From Paraburkholderia sp. CNPSo 3274 (GTDB taxonomy: Bacteria > Pseudomonadota > Gammaproteobacteria > Burkholderiales > Burkholderiaceae): a stretch of DNA of 64,000 bases. This document shows positions 1 to 8,183 of this stretch, in pieces (positions within the stretch are counted from its first letter, which is position 1; each line of letters begins with the position of its first letter). Location of the stretch: assembly GCF_024206475.1 (NCBI RefSeq), contig NZ_JAMBPR010000004.1:1-64000 (forward strand). Direction: 5' to 3'. The position numbers and the translations under genes are program-made. The notes under the pieces are model-generated. The model was given only the letters and a program-made list of their open reading frames with translations. It had not been told where the DNA came from and did no database searches.

Positions 1-178
1 ACGCAAGATCGTCAAGACGCGTGGGCACTTCCCGACGGACGAGGCCGCGACCAAACTGCTCTGGCTGGCCTTGCGCAATATCACGGCTGACTGGAGCCGT
101 GCCGCGCATGACTGGAAAGCCGCGATGAACCAGTTCGCGATCCTCTACGAGGATCGCTTCACCAGAAATCATTTGTAG
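1..178 (+). CDS. IS256-family transposase, C-terminal fragment (cut by window edge)
   Basis: Reading from base 2, 58 codons are open to a TAG at 176-178. The fragment contains a segment like LLWLALRNITADW and then W-KAAMNQFAILYEDRF before the stop, which is the conserved C-terminus of mutator/IS256-type DDE transposases, where a late motif K-x-LWLALRNI is followed by a W-x-x-AMNQFAI block. These enzymes cut and join IS ends in the cytoplasm through a DDE catalytic triad, which would lie upstream of the window. The partial state is due to the window edge; nothing shows that the gene itself is broken. Confidence 0.8.
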   Translation, partial: RKIVKTRGHFPTDEAATKLLWLALRNITADWSRAAHDWKAAMNQFAILYEDRFTRNHL

Positions 179-192
179 AATGCAATTGATGA

Positions 193-214
193 GCCTGCCA
201 GACGGCAGGCTTTT
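193..214 (+). terminator. Intrinsic terminator after IS transposase
   Basis: A seven-base perfect stem, GCCTGCC and GGCAGGC, closes a four-base loop (200-203) and is followed by TTTT. It lies 15 bases after the transposase stop and inside the element, so it probably ends the transposase transcript. Confidence 0.65.
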
Positions 215-254
215 ATCTGCCTTGCACACAAAAATTCAGACACTCCCCCGGCCC

Positions 255-598
255 GTGCTGGACTGCCTGTTGCAACAACGTACTGCCTACTGCGTACTGC
301 TACTGCACGGCTGCACCTCTCACTGCGCCAGCCAACTTCAACTACCTTCTGCTCTCTCTGCGTACTGCAACAACTCACCTGCGTACTGCGTATTGCAACT
401 GCACACTGCGAACTGCAACTACTACTGCAACCACTCACTGCGTATTGCAACTACGACTTCTACTGCTACCGCTCTCTGCGTACTACGGCTGCAACTTCTG
501 CCGCAACGACTCACTGCGTATTGCAACTGCAACTTCTACTGCAACTCACTACTCACTTCTGCTGCAACTACTGACTACCTACAGCGACAACTCACTAC
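255..598. repeat. Degenerate CTGC/TGCAACT-rich repeat tract
   Basis: This stretch without a gene is built from imperfect copies of short words such as CTGCGTACTGC, CTGCGTATTGC and TGCAACT, the last occurring about eight times. One 20-base string, ACTCACTGCGTATTGCAACT, occurs exactly at 433 and again at 509, an offset of 76 bases. The plus strand is poor in purines, with G almost confined to TGC or GCG contexts. Open frames across it give unnatural Cys/Leu/Thr-rich peptides and are not accepted as genes. It lies between the IS end and a DUF4148 gene. Confidence 0.7.
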
Positions 599-648
599 AG
601 GGGGTAGCTTTGCCGGAACCGCCTGAAGCGGTCCCGTTCGGTCAGGGC

Positions 649-975
649 TTAGTGGCCGAAGTAAATGCGCTGGTTCGGTGCGACTTGCGCCGGTTGCACC
701 GCAGCACCCGACTGCGACGTACCCACTGCCGGTGCGCCGTAACCGCTGGTGTCGCCGGCGGCGAGCTTTTCCTGGGTCACGCGCGCTTGAGCGGCCTGCA
801 GGTTTTCCGGGTAGTTCACATGGTCAGCCGACGGGTTGTAGCCAGCGTGCTCGAGTTGAACCAGTTCCGCGCGCACTTGAGCGCGGGTCAGGCCTTGCTC
901 GCTCGACTGGGCGAACGAAATTGCCGGGATGGCAAGAGCGGCTGCAACGACAACTGCGGGGATAAGCTTGTTCAT
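649..975 (-). CDS. DUF4148 domain-containing small exported protein
   Basis: A 108-residue protein. The ATG at 975 is chosen because a GGAGG ribosome site lies seven bases upstream and because it gives a clean signal peptide (MNKLIPAVVVAAALAIPAI then SFA-Q). The mature part carries the DUF4148 signature: LTRAQVRAELVQLEHAGYNP followed by YPENLQAAQARV. DUF4148 proteins are small, very common in Burkholderiaceae and of unknown function; they are expected in the periplasm. The frame is open further upstream to 1056, but that extension has no ribosome site and spoils the signal peptide. The gene stands alone between the repeat tract and the gnd terminator. Confidence 0.9.
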   Translation of the reverse strand: MNKLIPAVVVAAALAIPAISFAQSSEQGLTRAQVRAELVQLEHAGYNPSADHVNYPENLQAAQARVTQEKLAAGDTSGYGAPAVGTSQSGAAVQPAQVAPNQRIYFGH

Positions 976-1103
976 GATCGGACCTCCATCTGTTTTATGT
1001 CCGCTTCGGAACATCTTGTTCGTCAGCGACTGATTACAGTGTAGGCGTCCGGTCACGCTAGGGAAAACCCTAATTTGTCAAAACACCATTGCGATTTTGG
1101 TAA

Positions 1104-1134
1104 TAAAAAAAGGTGAGTCCCGAGGACTCACCTT
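1104..1134 (-). terminator. Intrinsic terminator of gnd
   Basis: An 11-base perfect stem (1110-1120 with 1124-1134) around a three-base loop is followed on the minus strand by a run of seven T. It lies about 50 bases after the stop of the 6-phosphogluconate dehydrogenase gene and fits that transcript. Confidence 0.9.
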
Positions 1135-1184
1135 ACGATTCCAACAAAGACCGCAACGACAATGCGGCCTTTCGTCTTGCGACC

Positions 1185-2594
1185 TTACGACCAGTCGGCG
1201 TGGAAACTGCCCGGCTTGTCGATGCGCTCGAACGTGTGCGCGCCGAAGAAGTCGCGCTGCGCCTGTACGAGGTTGGCGGGCACGCGCTCCGAGCGGTAGC
1301 CGTCGAAGTACGCAACGGCCGACGAGAACGCCGGCACCGGCACGCCCGCGCTCACCGCCTGGATCACCACGTCGCGCAGCGCCGCTTGATAGTTGGCCGC
1401 GATGTCACGGAAATAGGGGTCGAGCAGCAGGTTGTCGAGCTGCGGGTTCTTCGCGTAGGCGTCCATGATTTTCTGCAGGAAGCGCGCGCGGATGATGCAG
1501 CCCGCGCGGAAGATCTTGGCGATCGTGCCGTACTGGAAGTCCCACTTGTACTCGTCGGAAGCCATGCGCAGTTGCGCGAAGCCTTGCGCGTACGAAATCA
1601 CTTTCGAGAAGTACAGCGCGCGGCGCACCGACTCGATGAACGCCTTGCGGTCGCCCGAGAACGGCTTCGCGTCCGGGCCCGAGAGCACCTTGCTCGCGGC
1701 CACGCGCTGCGTCTTGAGCGACGAAAGCACGCGCGCGAACACGGCTTCGGTGATGAGCGGCAGCGGCGCGCCGAGATCCAGCGCGTTCTGGCTCGTCCAT
1801 TTGCCGGTGCCCTTTTGCGCGGCGCGGTCGAGAATCACGTCGACGAGATCCTTGCCCGTTTCCTCGTCCTTCTTGCCGAAGATCTTCGAGGTGATCTCGA
1901 TCAGGTAGCTGTCGAGCTCGCCTTCGTTCCACTCGGTGTAGACCTTGCCCAGTTCCTCGTTCGAGAGGCCAAGCACCTGCTTGAGCACCGCGTAGCTTTC
2001 GGCGATCAGCTGCATGTCGCCGTACTCGATGCCGTTGTGCACCATCTTTACGAAATGGCCCGCGCCGTCCGGGCCCATGTAGGCCACGCACGGCTCGCCG
2101 TCCGGAGCCTTCGCGGCGATTTCGGTCAGGATCGGCGCAACCAGATCGTAAGCATCGCGCTGGCCGCCCGGCATGATCGACGGCCCCTTGAGCGCGCCTT
2201 CCTCACCGCCCGACACGCCCGTGCCGATGAAGTGCAGGCCCGATTTCGCGAGTTCCTGGTTGCGGCGGATGGTATCGGTGAAATGCGTGTTGCCACCGTC
2301 GATCAGGATGTCGCCCTTCTCCAGCAGCGGCTTGAGCGCGGCGATGGTGTCGTCAGTGGGCGCGCCGGCCTTTACCATCATCAGAATGCGGCGCGGCTTT
2401 TCCAGCGAATCCACGAACTCTTCGAGCGTGTACGCCGGCACGAGCTTGCGATCCGGATACTCGGCGATCAGCTCGTCGGTTCTGGCGCGGCTGCGATTGA
2501 ACACCGAGACTGCGTGGCCGCGGCTTTCGATGTTGAGCGCCAGATTGCTACCCATCACGGCCAGACCCACCACGCCGATTGGCTGTTTGCTCAT
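1185..2594 (-). CDS. gnd: 6-phosphogluconate dehydrogenase (NADP+, decarboxylating)
   Basis: A 469-residue protein, the normal length for the long form of this enzyme. It oxidises and decarboxylates 6-phosphogluconate to ribulose 5-phosphate in the cytosol as part of the pentose phosphate pathway. Visible features are the nucleotide-binding loop GLAVMGSN (residues 10-17), the substrate loop [11 protein letters not shown] (124-134) with G-PSIMPGG just after, and the helix motif [13 protein letters not shown]. The ATG at 2594 is preceded by GGAG; a longer frame to 2630 lacks a ribosome site. A strong terminator follows, so it is probably transcribed alone. Confidence 0.97.
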   Translation of the reverse strand: MSKQPIGVVGLAVMGSNLALNIESRGHAVSVFNRSRARTDELIAEYPDRKLVPAYTLEEFVDSLEKPRRILMMVKAGAPTDDTIAALKPLLEKGDILIDGGNTHFTDTIRRNQELAKSGLHFIGTGVSGGEEGALKGPSIMPGGQRDAYDLVAPILTEIAAKAPDGEPCVAYMGPDGAGHFVKMVHNGIEYGDMQLIAESYAVLKQVLGLSNEELGKVYTEWNEGELDSYLIEITSKIFGKKDEETGKDLVDVILDRAAQKGTGKWTSQNALDLGAPLPLITEAVFARVLSSLKTQRVAASKVLSGPDAKPFSGDRKAFIESVRRALYFSKVISYAQGFAQLRMASDEYKWDFQYGTIAKIFRAGCIIRARFLQKIMDAYAKNPQLDNLLLDPYFRDIAANYQAALRDVVIQAVSAGVPVPAFSSAVAYFDGYRSERVPANLVQAQRDFFGAHTFERIDKPGSFHADWS

Positions 2595-2714
2595 GTTGTT
2601 TCTCCACTTCATCCATAGACGGCGCCGCAACGGGGCGCCAACCGTGCAAGCATAAGGGAAACATAGAGGCGCTGCGCGAACGCGCGCATGCGCGACGGAT
2701 GTTTGCCGACCTGC

Positions 2715-3329
2715 TTAGCGTTTCCTGAACACCAGACTGAAATTATTCGCCGGCATCGCCACGCGCGCTTCGCACTCGAAGCCTTGCGCCTGCGCCAGCG
2801 CCTCCACTTCTTCCATGTCGCGCACGCCCCAGGACGGGTCGCGCGCGCGCAAGTCGGCGTCGAAGGCCTCGTTGCTCGGCGCCGTGTGCGCGCCTTCGCG
2901 CCGGTACGGCCCGTAGAGCACGAGCGCCCCAGCCGTAGCAATGCGCGCGCCCGCGCCTTTCATGAGCGCCTGTGCCGCTTCCCACGGCGCGATGTGAATC
3001 ATGTTGATGCAGACGATCGCGTCCACCGCATCGATCGGCCACGGCTCGCGGCGCACGTCGAGATCGAGCGGCGCGCGCAGGTTGGCGAGACCCGAGTGCT
3101 CGCGCCAGGCGTCGATCGAGGCGCGGGCGCGCGCGTCGGCGTCGCTCGGCTGCCAGGCGAGGTCGGGAAACGCCGCTGCGAAGTGGACGGCATGCTGGCC
3201 AGTGCCGCTCGCGATTTCGAGCACCGTGCCCCGCGCGGGCAGCGCGCCGCGCAGCACCTCCAGGATCGGCGCGGCGTTGCGCTCGGCGGCGGGCGCGCAA
3301 AGGCGTTGGGCGGCTTGCGGATCGTTCAT
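2715..3329 (-). CDS. DUF938 family SAM-dependent methyltransferase-like protein
   Basis: A 204-residue cytosolic protein of the DUF938 family. The N-terminal half has a methyltransferase-type glycine motif, LEIASGTGQHAVHFA (about residues 37-51), and the acidic end of the second strand, PSDAD. A later block CINMIHIAPWEA is diagnostic of DUF938. The substrate is unknown for the family. It precedes and does not overlap gnd. The likely start is the ATG at 3329, though no strong ribosome site is visible. Confidence 0.88.
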   Translation of the reverse strand: MNDPQAAQRLCAPAAERNAAPILEVLRGALPARGTVLEIASGTGQHAVHFAAAFPDLAWQPSDADARARASIDAWREHSGLANLRAPLDLDVRREPWPIDAVDAIVCINMIHIAPWEAAQALMKGAGARIATAGALVLYGPYRREGAHTAPSNEAFDADLRARDPSWGVRDMEEVEALAQAQGFECEARVAMPANNFSLVFRKR

Positions 3330-3365
3330 CGTCTTGCGGTCTCTCAGCGTTCAGTCGGCGTTCAG

Positions 3366-3983
3366 TCAGTACAGCGTGGTCTTGATGCGGTCGGCGAGAC
3401 CGGCTTCGTAAGTCTCGGCGTCGAACGTCTCGCCATATTGCTCCTCATTTACGCGGCGCAGCATCTCGCCCGCGCCCGGCAGGTGCGAGCGTTCGACGTG
3501 GCGCGACGGGTCCCACAGCTTCGAGCGCACGATGGCCTTGGAGCAATGGAAGTACACGCTTTCCACGTCGATCACGAGCACCGAGCGCGGCGGCTTGCCA
3601 TCCACGGCGAAGCTCGCGACGAGCGCGGAGTCGATGCTCACACGGCCACGCCCGTTCACGCGCAGCATCTCGCCCACGCCCGGCACCATGAACAGCAGCC
3701 CCACCTGCGACGAGGCGACCACGTTGCGCAGGCTGTCCACGTGATTGTTGCCGGGACGGTCGGGCAAGGCGAGCGTGTGCTCGTCGAGAATGCGCACGAA
3801 GCCGGGTGCGTCGCCCCGCGGCGAGCAGTCGAGGCCTTCCGGACTGCCCGTGGCGAGCACGACGAACGGCGAGCTTTCGATGAAGCGCCGGTAATCCGCG
3901 TTGACGTGATCGATTTCCTTGCGCAACGCGCGTTCGTGCGGCGTGCCGTAGTGCGCTTCGAGGTCGGCTAGCGTGGTCAGCAT
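3366..3983 (-). CDS. Pyridoxamine 5'-phosphate oxidase family FMN-binding protein
   Basis: A 205-residue protein of the split-barrel flavin-binding fold. It begins MLTTLADLEAHYG and has the block PFVVLATGSPEGLDCSPRGD (about 40-59), then GNNHVDSLRNV and a late segment R-HVERSHLPGAGEML, resembling the MSMEG_1061-type subgroup. Such proteins bind FMN or F420 and reduce unknown small molecules; a true vitamin B6 role is not implied. The ATG at 3983 is chosen because the longer frame upstream overlaps the sirtuin gene and is composed of shadow sequence. It sits 29 bases after the sirtuin stop and may share its transcript. Confidence 0.85.
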   Translation of the reverse strand: MLTTLADLEAHYGTPHERALRKEIDHVNADYRRFIESSPFVVLATGSPEGLDCSPRGDAPGFVRILDEHTLALPDRPGNNHVDSLRNVVASSQVGLLFMVPGVGEMLRVNGRGRVSIDSALVASFAVDGKPPRSVLVIDVESVYFHCSKAIVRSKLWDPSRHVERSHLPGAGEMLRRVNEEQYGETFDAETYEAGLADRIKTTLY

Positions 3984-4012
3984 GTCGTCGGTTCCGTGAG
4001 GTCGTAGGAATG

Positions 4013-4879
4013 TCAGGGGACGAGGCGGGCGCCCAGCGCGTCGAGCGCGGCGGCGCAGGGGGCTTCGAGTTTGAGTGCGAGGAGCGGGTCGGCGCGCGTC
4101 TTGCCCATGTTGATCGCAGCCACGGGTTTGCCGCGCTGCTGCGCCCAGGCGCAGAAGCGGTAGCCCGAGTACACCATGAGCGAGGAGCCGACCACGAGCA
4201 CGGCGTCGGCCTCGTCGAGCGCGTTCGAGGCGCTCGCCACGCGCTCGCGCGGCACGTTCTCGCCGAAGAACACCACCGAAGGCTTGAGCATGCCGCCGCA
4301 TGCCGGGCACGCGGGCACGTGGAAGGTGTTGGCGCCGTCGAAGTCGAGATGGGCGTCGCCGTCGGCGGCGGGTTCCGCGCTCGCGCCCGCAATGGCCGGG
4401 TTGCGCGCTTCGAGTTCCGGCTGAATCGAGGCGCGCGAATACTGCGCGCCGCAGTCGAGGCAATGCACGTCCGCGATGCTGCCGTGCAGTTCGATCACGT
4501 CTCGGCTGCCCGCGCGCTGATGCAGGCCGTCCACGTTCTGCGTGACGAGCGTGCGCGCGTAGCCCGCCGCACCGAGGCGCGCGAGCGCGCGGTGCGCGCA
4601 ATTGGGCTGCGCGAGACCCACCGTGGGCCAGCCGATCAAGCTGCGCGCCCAGTAGCGTCGCCGCATGCTCTCGGAGCCGAGGAATTCCTGCAGCGTGATG
4701 GGCGGCGAGCGCTTCCAGGCGCCGTTCTCGTCGCGGTAACCCGGAATGCCCGAATCCGTGCTGATACCCGCGCCGGTCAGCACGAACAGGCGCGGATGAC
4801 GCTCGACGAACGCCTGCAGCGCGTCGAGGGCGGCGGCTTCAAGGGCGGGAGCGTTGGGGACGAGGATGGATTCGGTCAT
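4013..4879 (-). CDS. Sir2-family NAD-dependent protein deacylase
   Basis: A 288-residue sirtuin from the ATG at 4879 (an in-frame TTG at 4894 would add five residues). The NAD site [14 protein letters not shown] is at residues 36-49, TQNVDGLHQ at 113-121, and the catalytic histidine in ELHGS at residue 132. A zinc site is formed by Cys140/Cys143 and Cys191/Cys194. These enzymes remove acyl groups from lysines, using NAD+ and releasing nicotinamide and O-acyl-ADP-ribose, in the cytosol. The insertion between the cysteine pairs is about 20 residues longer than in minimal sirtuins. Substrates cannot be told from sequence. Confidence 0.95.
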   Translation of the reverse strand: MTESILVPNAPALEAAALDALQAFVERHPRLFVLTGAGISTDSGIPGYRDENGAWKRSPPITLQEFLGSESMRRRYWARSLIGWPTVGLAQPNCAHRALARLGAAGYARTLVTQNVDGLHQRAGSRDVIELHGSIADVHCLDCGAQYSRASIQPELEARNPAIAGASAEPAADGDAHLDFDGANTFHVPACPACGGMLKPSVVFFGENVPRERVASASNALDEADAVLVVGSSLMVYSGYRFCAWAQQRGKPVAAINMGKTRADPLLALKLEAPCAAALDALGARLVP

Positions 4880-4900
4880 GGCGGCAGGCAGCAATGCACT

Positions 4901-5167
4901 TCAGCGCGAGGGTTTGCCGCGCGACGACGCGGCCGATAGCGAAGCCGGTTTTGCGGCTTGCTTGCGCGGGGCTTTCGCCTGCGCCTGTGCCTGCCGTTCG
5001 GCTTCGCGCGCTTCCCACGCGGCCAGCGCGGCGCGGTACCGGCCGAACTCCTCGTCGTACAGATCGAAGATGCAGGGGTCGCAGCCGCTATGGCAGCAGT
5101 CGTCGTTATCGGGGCATGCGGGCGGCTGGGGACGCGGATCATCGTCCGGACGCGGGGGCAAAGGCAT
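4901..5167 (-). CDS. Oxidoreductase-like domain protein
   Basis: An 88-residue protein with the short oxidoreductase-like motif DNDDCCHSGCDPCIFDLY at about residues 22-39, a cysteine-rich signature shared with small mitochondrial and proteobacterial proteins (Pfam Oxidored-like). The N-terminus is proline-rich and the C-terminus is Ala/Lys-rich (QAQAQAKAPRKQAAKPAS), likely disordered. The five Cys in the motif suggest a metal site or redox centre, but the function is unknown. It lies 21 bases upstream of the sirtuin ATG, in the same direction, and probably shares its mRNA. Confidence 0.85.
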   Translation of the reverse strand: MPLPPRPDDDPRPQPPACPDNDDCCHSGCDPCIFDLYDEEFGRYRAALAAWEAREAERQAQAQAKAPRKQAAKPASLSAASSRGKPSR

Positions 5168-5253
5168 GGGCGCTCGGGCGTCGTGGTGGTTCAGCGGCCA
5201 GTATACGGGACGTGGCCGCCGAGCGTGCGGCAGCGCCCGCCTCGCCTACGCAC

Positions 5254-6018
5254 TCAGCCGCGCCCCACGAACGGCATCTTCGTCGCCATGATCGTCATGA
5301 ACTGCACGTTCGCTTCGAGCGGCAGTTGCGCCATGTGCAGCAGCGCGTCGGCCACGAGTTCCACGTCCATCAGCGGCTCGACGGCGATCTCGCCGTTCGC
5401 CTGCGGCACGCCGCGCGCCATGCGCTCGGCCATCTCGGTCGACGCGTTGCCGATGTCGATCTGCCCGCAGGCGATGTCGTAACGCCTGCCATCGAGCGAA
5501 ACGGTTTTCGTGAGGCCGGTTATCGCGTGCTTGGTGGCCGTATACGCGGCGCTCAACGGCCGCGGCGCGTGCGCCGAAATCGAGCCGTTGTTGATGATGC
5601 GCCCGCCGCGGGGCGTCTGCCGCTTCATGAGCCCGAACGCCTCGCGCGTGCACAGGAAGACGCCCGTGAGATTGGTATCGACCACGGCGCGCCAGTCGTC
5701 CACCGAAAGCTCGTCGATGTCCACGGCCGGCGCGTTGCGGCCCGCGTTGTTGAAGAGCAGATCGAGCCGGCCGTAGCGCGTGCGGATCGTCTCGAAGAGC
5801 GCCTCGACGGCCGCCGCGTCGGTCACGTCGCAAGGCACAGCCAGCGCCTCTTCGCCGCGCTCGCGAGCCTCGCTGGCGAGCGCTTCGAGCGGCGCGGCCC
5901 GGCGGCCCGCCAGCACGACGGCGAAGCCGTTGGCCAGCAGCCGGCGCGCGCACGCGCGGCCAATGCCGCTGCCCGCGCCCGTCACCAGTGCGATTTTGCG
6001 TTGTTCCGTATCACTCAT
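5254..6018 (-). CDS. Short-chain dehydrogenase/reductase
   Basis: A 254-residue classical SDR. The cofactor motif TGAGSGIG is at residues 13-20, NNAG at 90-93, and the catalytic residues are Ser146 (GSIS), Tyr159 and Lys163 (YTATK). Arg40 after the second strand (LAGRR) suggests preference for NADP(H). It oxidises or reduces an alcohol/ketone of unknown identity in the cytosol. The ATG at 6018 has AGAGG upstream. It follows the ABC binding protein gene by 27 bases, so the two may be co-transcribed. Confidence 0.93.
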   Translation of the reverse strand: MSDTEQRKIALVTGAGSGIGRACARRLLANGFAVVLAGRRAAPLEALASEARERGEEALAVPCDVTDAAAVEALFETIRTRYGRLDLLFNNAGRNAPAVDIDELSVDDWRAVVDTNLTGVFLCTREAFGLMKRQTPRGGRIINNGSISAHAPRPLSAAYTATKHAITGLTKTVSLDGRRYDIACGQIDIGNASTEMAERMARGVPQANGEIAVEPLMDVELVADALLHMAQLPLEANVQFMTIMATKMPFVGRG

Positions 6019-6045
6019 CGTTGCCTCTTTCTTTCGGTTGAGCCT

Positions 6046-7038
6046 TCAATCGAGCGGCTGGTCGTTGGGATTCGCGAAAAGCGCCTTCATCTGGTCCGAC
6101 ATCGGATAGTCGAGGTTCACGCCCGCAGGCGGAATGGGCGACTCGAACCAGCGCCGGTAAAGCGCGAGCGCCTCGCCCGAGCGCTCCATCTTCGCGATGG
6201 TGTCGTCGGCAATGCGCTTGAAGGCGGTGTCGCCGCGCCGGAACATGCAGCCGTACACTTCCGACCTTGCCGGGCTGCCGACGATCGCGTAAGCGCGCGC
6301 GTCGTTCAGGTTACGCGCGCTTTGCGCGACGGGCGCACCCGGCGTTTCGCCCGCCATGTAGCCGGTCGCGAGCGCGGCGTGCAGCAACGGCTCGTCCATC
6401 ACGAAGGCAACGGCGCGTCCCGAGCGCACGGCTTCGACGGAGTCGCCGTGAGTCTTCGCGACGACGATGTGCATGTTCATCGCTCGCTCCATGTTCCAGC
6501 GGCGCAGCAGGCGCTCTTCCGACGTGCCCGCGGTCGTGACCACCGTACGGCCCGCGAGATCGCCGAAGTCCAGGACCTGCGAGCCACGCTTCACGAGCAT
6601 GCGCACGCCGTACTCGAAAATGCTGTTGGAGAACGCCACGTCGTTCTCGCGCTCGCGCGTATGCGTCGTGGTGCTGCATTCGATATCGATCGTGCCGTTC
6701 TGCACGAGCGTGATGCGGTTCTGCGGCGTGACGACGAGTTCGCGCACGCGCAGCTCGGGAAGCTTGAGCGTTTCGCGCACGTTTTCCACGATGCGCTGGG
6801 TAATCTCGTACGAGTAGCCCGTTGCGTGCTCGCCGCCGGCCATATAAGAAAATGGCACGGTGGCCTCGCGCACGCCGATGACGATCGTGCCGGTATCGCG
6901 AATCTTGCGCAGCGTGGGGCTTTCCAGTTCATCGGCATGCACCGTGCCTGAAAACGCGCAGGCACACGCGAGCGCGACGTAACGCATGTGACCGCACAGC
7001 CTGCTGGCGATACCCAACGCCTTTGACTCGCGCTTCAA
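6046..7038 (-). CDS. Periplasmic amino-acid-type ABC transporter substrate-binding protein
   Basis: A 330-residue family 3 solute-binding protein. I choose the TTG at 7038 because GGGGAG sits six bases upstream and gives a 34-residue signal peptide ending FSGTVHA-DE; an ATG at 6987 would leave an 18-residue leader with a poor ribosome site. The mature protein begins with TLRKIRDTGTIVIGVREATVPFSY, then GYSYEIT and the block NGTIDIECSTTTHTRERE, all typical of glutamate/aspartate or polar amino-acid binding proteins. No permease or ATPase genes of this class are nearby, so the partner transporter must lie elsewhere. Confidence 0.9.
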   Translation of the reverse strand: MKRESKALGIASRLCGHMRYVALACACAFSGTVHADELESPTLRKIRDTGTIVIGVREATVPFSYMAGGEHATGYSYEITQRIVENVRETLKLPELRVRELVVTPQNRITLVQNGTIDIECSTTTHTRERENDVAFSNSIFEYGVRMLVKRGSQVLDFGDLAGRTVVTTAGTSEERLLRRWNMERAMNMHIVVAKTHGDSVEAVRSGRAVAFVMDEPLLHAALATGYMAGETPGAPVAQSARNLNDARAYAIVGSPARSEVYGCMFRRGDTAFKRIADDTIAKMERSGEALALYRRWFESPIPPAGVNLDYPMSDQMKALFANPNDQPLD

Positions 7039-7177
7039 CCGTGTCTCCCCTGGATCACTGATTCGTTCGCACGAAGCGCGCGCACAGTCGCGCTCCCCTC
7101 CTGTGCGCGATTGTACCGGCGGCCCGTGTCGGCTCGCGTGATGCGGCCTTGGCTCCCGTGTCCAGGCGCTCGCGCGC

Positions 7178-8080
7178 TCACGCCGCGCAAGTAGCGGCAA
7201 GGCAGCCGCGCAACACTTCCACGAACGCGTTGCCTGCCTGTGAGTCCATACCGCCTTCGCGCCACATGGCGAACACGCCGACCGTGAGCGCCGGTTCGAC
7301 GCGCCGGATCGCGACCGGTTCGCCCGCCCCGCGCGCGCTGAGTTCGTCGAGCAGCACACGGCCTATGCCGCGCGCTGCGAGCGCGCGCGCGACGTGCCAC
7401 GTCTGTGCCTCGACGGCCGCGAGCCGGTCGTCCACGCCTTCGGCTTCGAGCAGGTTGCCGATCGCCTCCCCAAGCGGATCGACATTGCCGATGCTGATCC
7501 ACTCGCCGTCGACCAGATCGCGCAACGCGAGCGGCGCGTGTTCTGGCGTTGGGTCGTCGGGCGGCGCGACGCAGACCACGGCCGTGCGCGCCAGTTCGAC
7601 CGCGGCAATGCCCGGCCGCGCGGGCGGATTGAGCGCGACGCCCAGATCGAGTTCGCGCGTGAGCAGCGCGTTGAGCAGCTCCGCGGTATGGCGGGTCTGG
7701 ATCCTGAGCGACACATCGGGATAGCCCGCGCGAAACGTCTGCACGGCAGCCGGGATCAAACTCATGCCGAGGCTAGGCAGACAGCCGATGCGCAACAGCC
7801 CTTGCGGGCGCAGCGCGAGATTGCGCGCGAGATCGCGAATGCTGTCGAGGTTCGATTGCAGCTTCTGCGTTTCGGCGAACAGCAATTCGGCCTCGCGCGT
7901 GGGCTGCAGACGGCCGTGCGCGCGGCTGAAGAGCTTGAGGCCCGCGCTGCGCTCCGCATGCGCGAGCACCTTGCTGACCGCGGGCTGCGAAACGCACAGT
8001 AGCTCGGCCGCTTTGGAGAGCGAGCCGGTGCGCATGATCGCGTGAAAGACTTCGATATGCCGTAGACGCATGGGGCGCAT
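7178..8080 (-). CDS. LysR-family transcriptional regulator
   Basis: A 300-residue LysR regulator: winged-helix DNA-binding domain at about residues 4-63 (MRLRHIEVFHAIMRTGSLSK, then AAELLCVSQPAVSKVLAHAE), followed by a two-lobed effector domain with LLRIGCLPSLGMSLIP at the domain junction. Four closely spaced ATGs (8071, 8080, 8089, 8104) are in frame; I use 8080, since the family usually begins one to four residues before the first helix. It lies about 140 bases upstream of the ABC binding protein gene in the same direction; its target is not evident. Confidence 0.92.
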   Translation of the reverse strand: MRPMRLRHIEVFHAIMRTGSLSKAAELLCVSQPAVSKVLAHAERSAGLKLFSRAHGRLQPTREAELLFAETQKLQSNLDSIRDLARNLALRPQGLLRIGCLPSLGMSLIPAAVQTFRAGYPDVSLRIQTRHTAELLNALLTRELDLGVALNPPARPGIAAVELARTAVVCVAPPDDPTPEHAPLALRDLVDGEWISIGNVDPLGEAIGNLLEAEGVDDRLAAVEAQTWHVARALAARGIGRVLLDELSARGAGEPVAIRRVEPALTVGVFAMWREGGMDSQAGNAFVEVLRGCLAATCAA

Positions 8081-8183
8081 GCCGGGCATGCGTATGAGGC
8101 TCATGCGCGGCGGGATGAAAGAAAAGCGCAAGGATAGCGCGTTCGGCTGAGCGCTTCGCTTGCAGCTTCGACTCAGACCCGGC

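Larger units (their letters stand above)
1..247 (+). mobile_element. IS256-family insertion sequence, right end only
   Basis: The window opens inside an insertion sequence. The end of its transposase (to base 178) is followed by a hairpin terminator and then by a right terminal sequence at about 221-247. Read from the outside in, that end begins GGGAGTGTCTGAATTTTTGT, which is the sort of terminal inverted repeat found on IS256-family elements. The left end lies outside the window, so neither the matching repeat nor the target duplication can be checked, and the boundary is good to a few bases only. Confidence 0.7.

Noticed and set aside
255..598. CRISPR-like array in the repeat tract
   Set aside because: Repeats are short, degenerate and without regular spacers, and no cas gene is near.
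180..1044. Overlapping plus-strand frames across the repeat tract and DUF4148 gene
   Set aside because: Products are low-complexity or antisense to a well-supported gene; no ribosome sites.
4894..6951. Long plus-strand frame of 685 codons
   Set aside because: Antisense shadow of the SDR, ABC binding protein and small genes; Arg/His/Ala-rich composition typical of GC-rich shadows.
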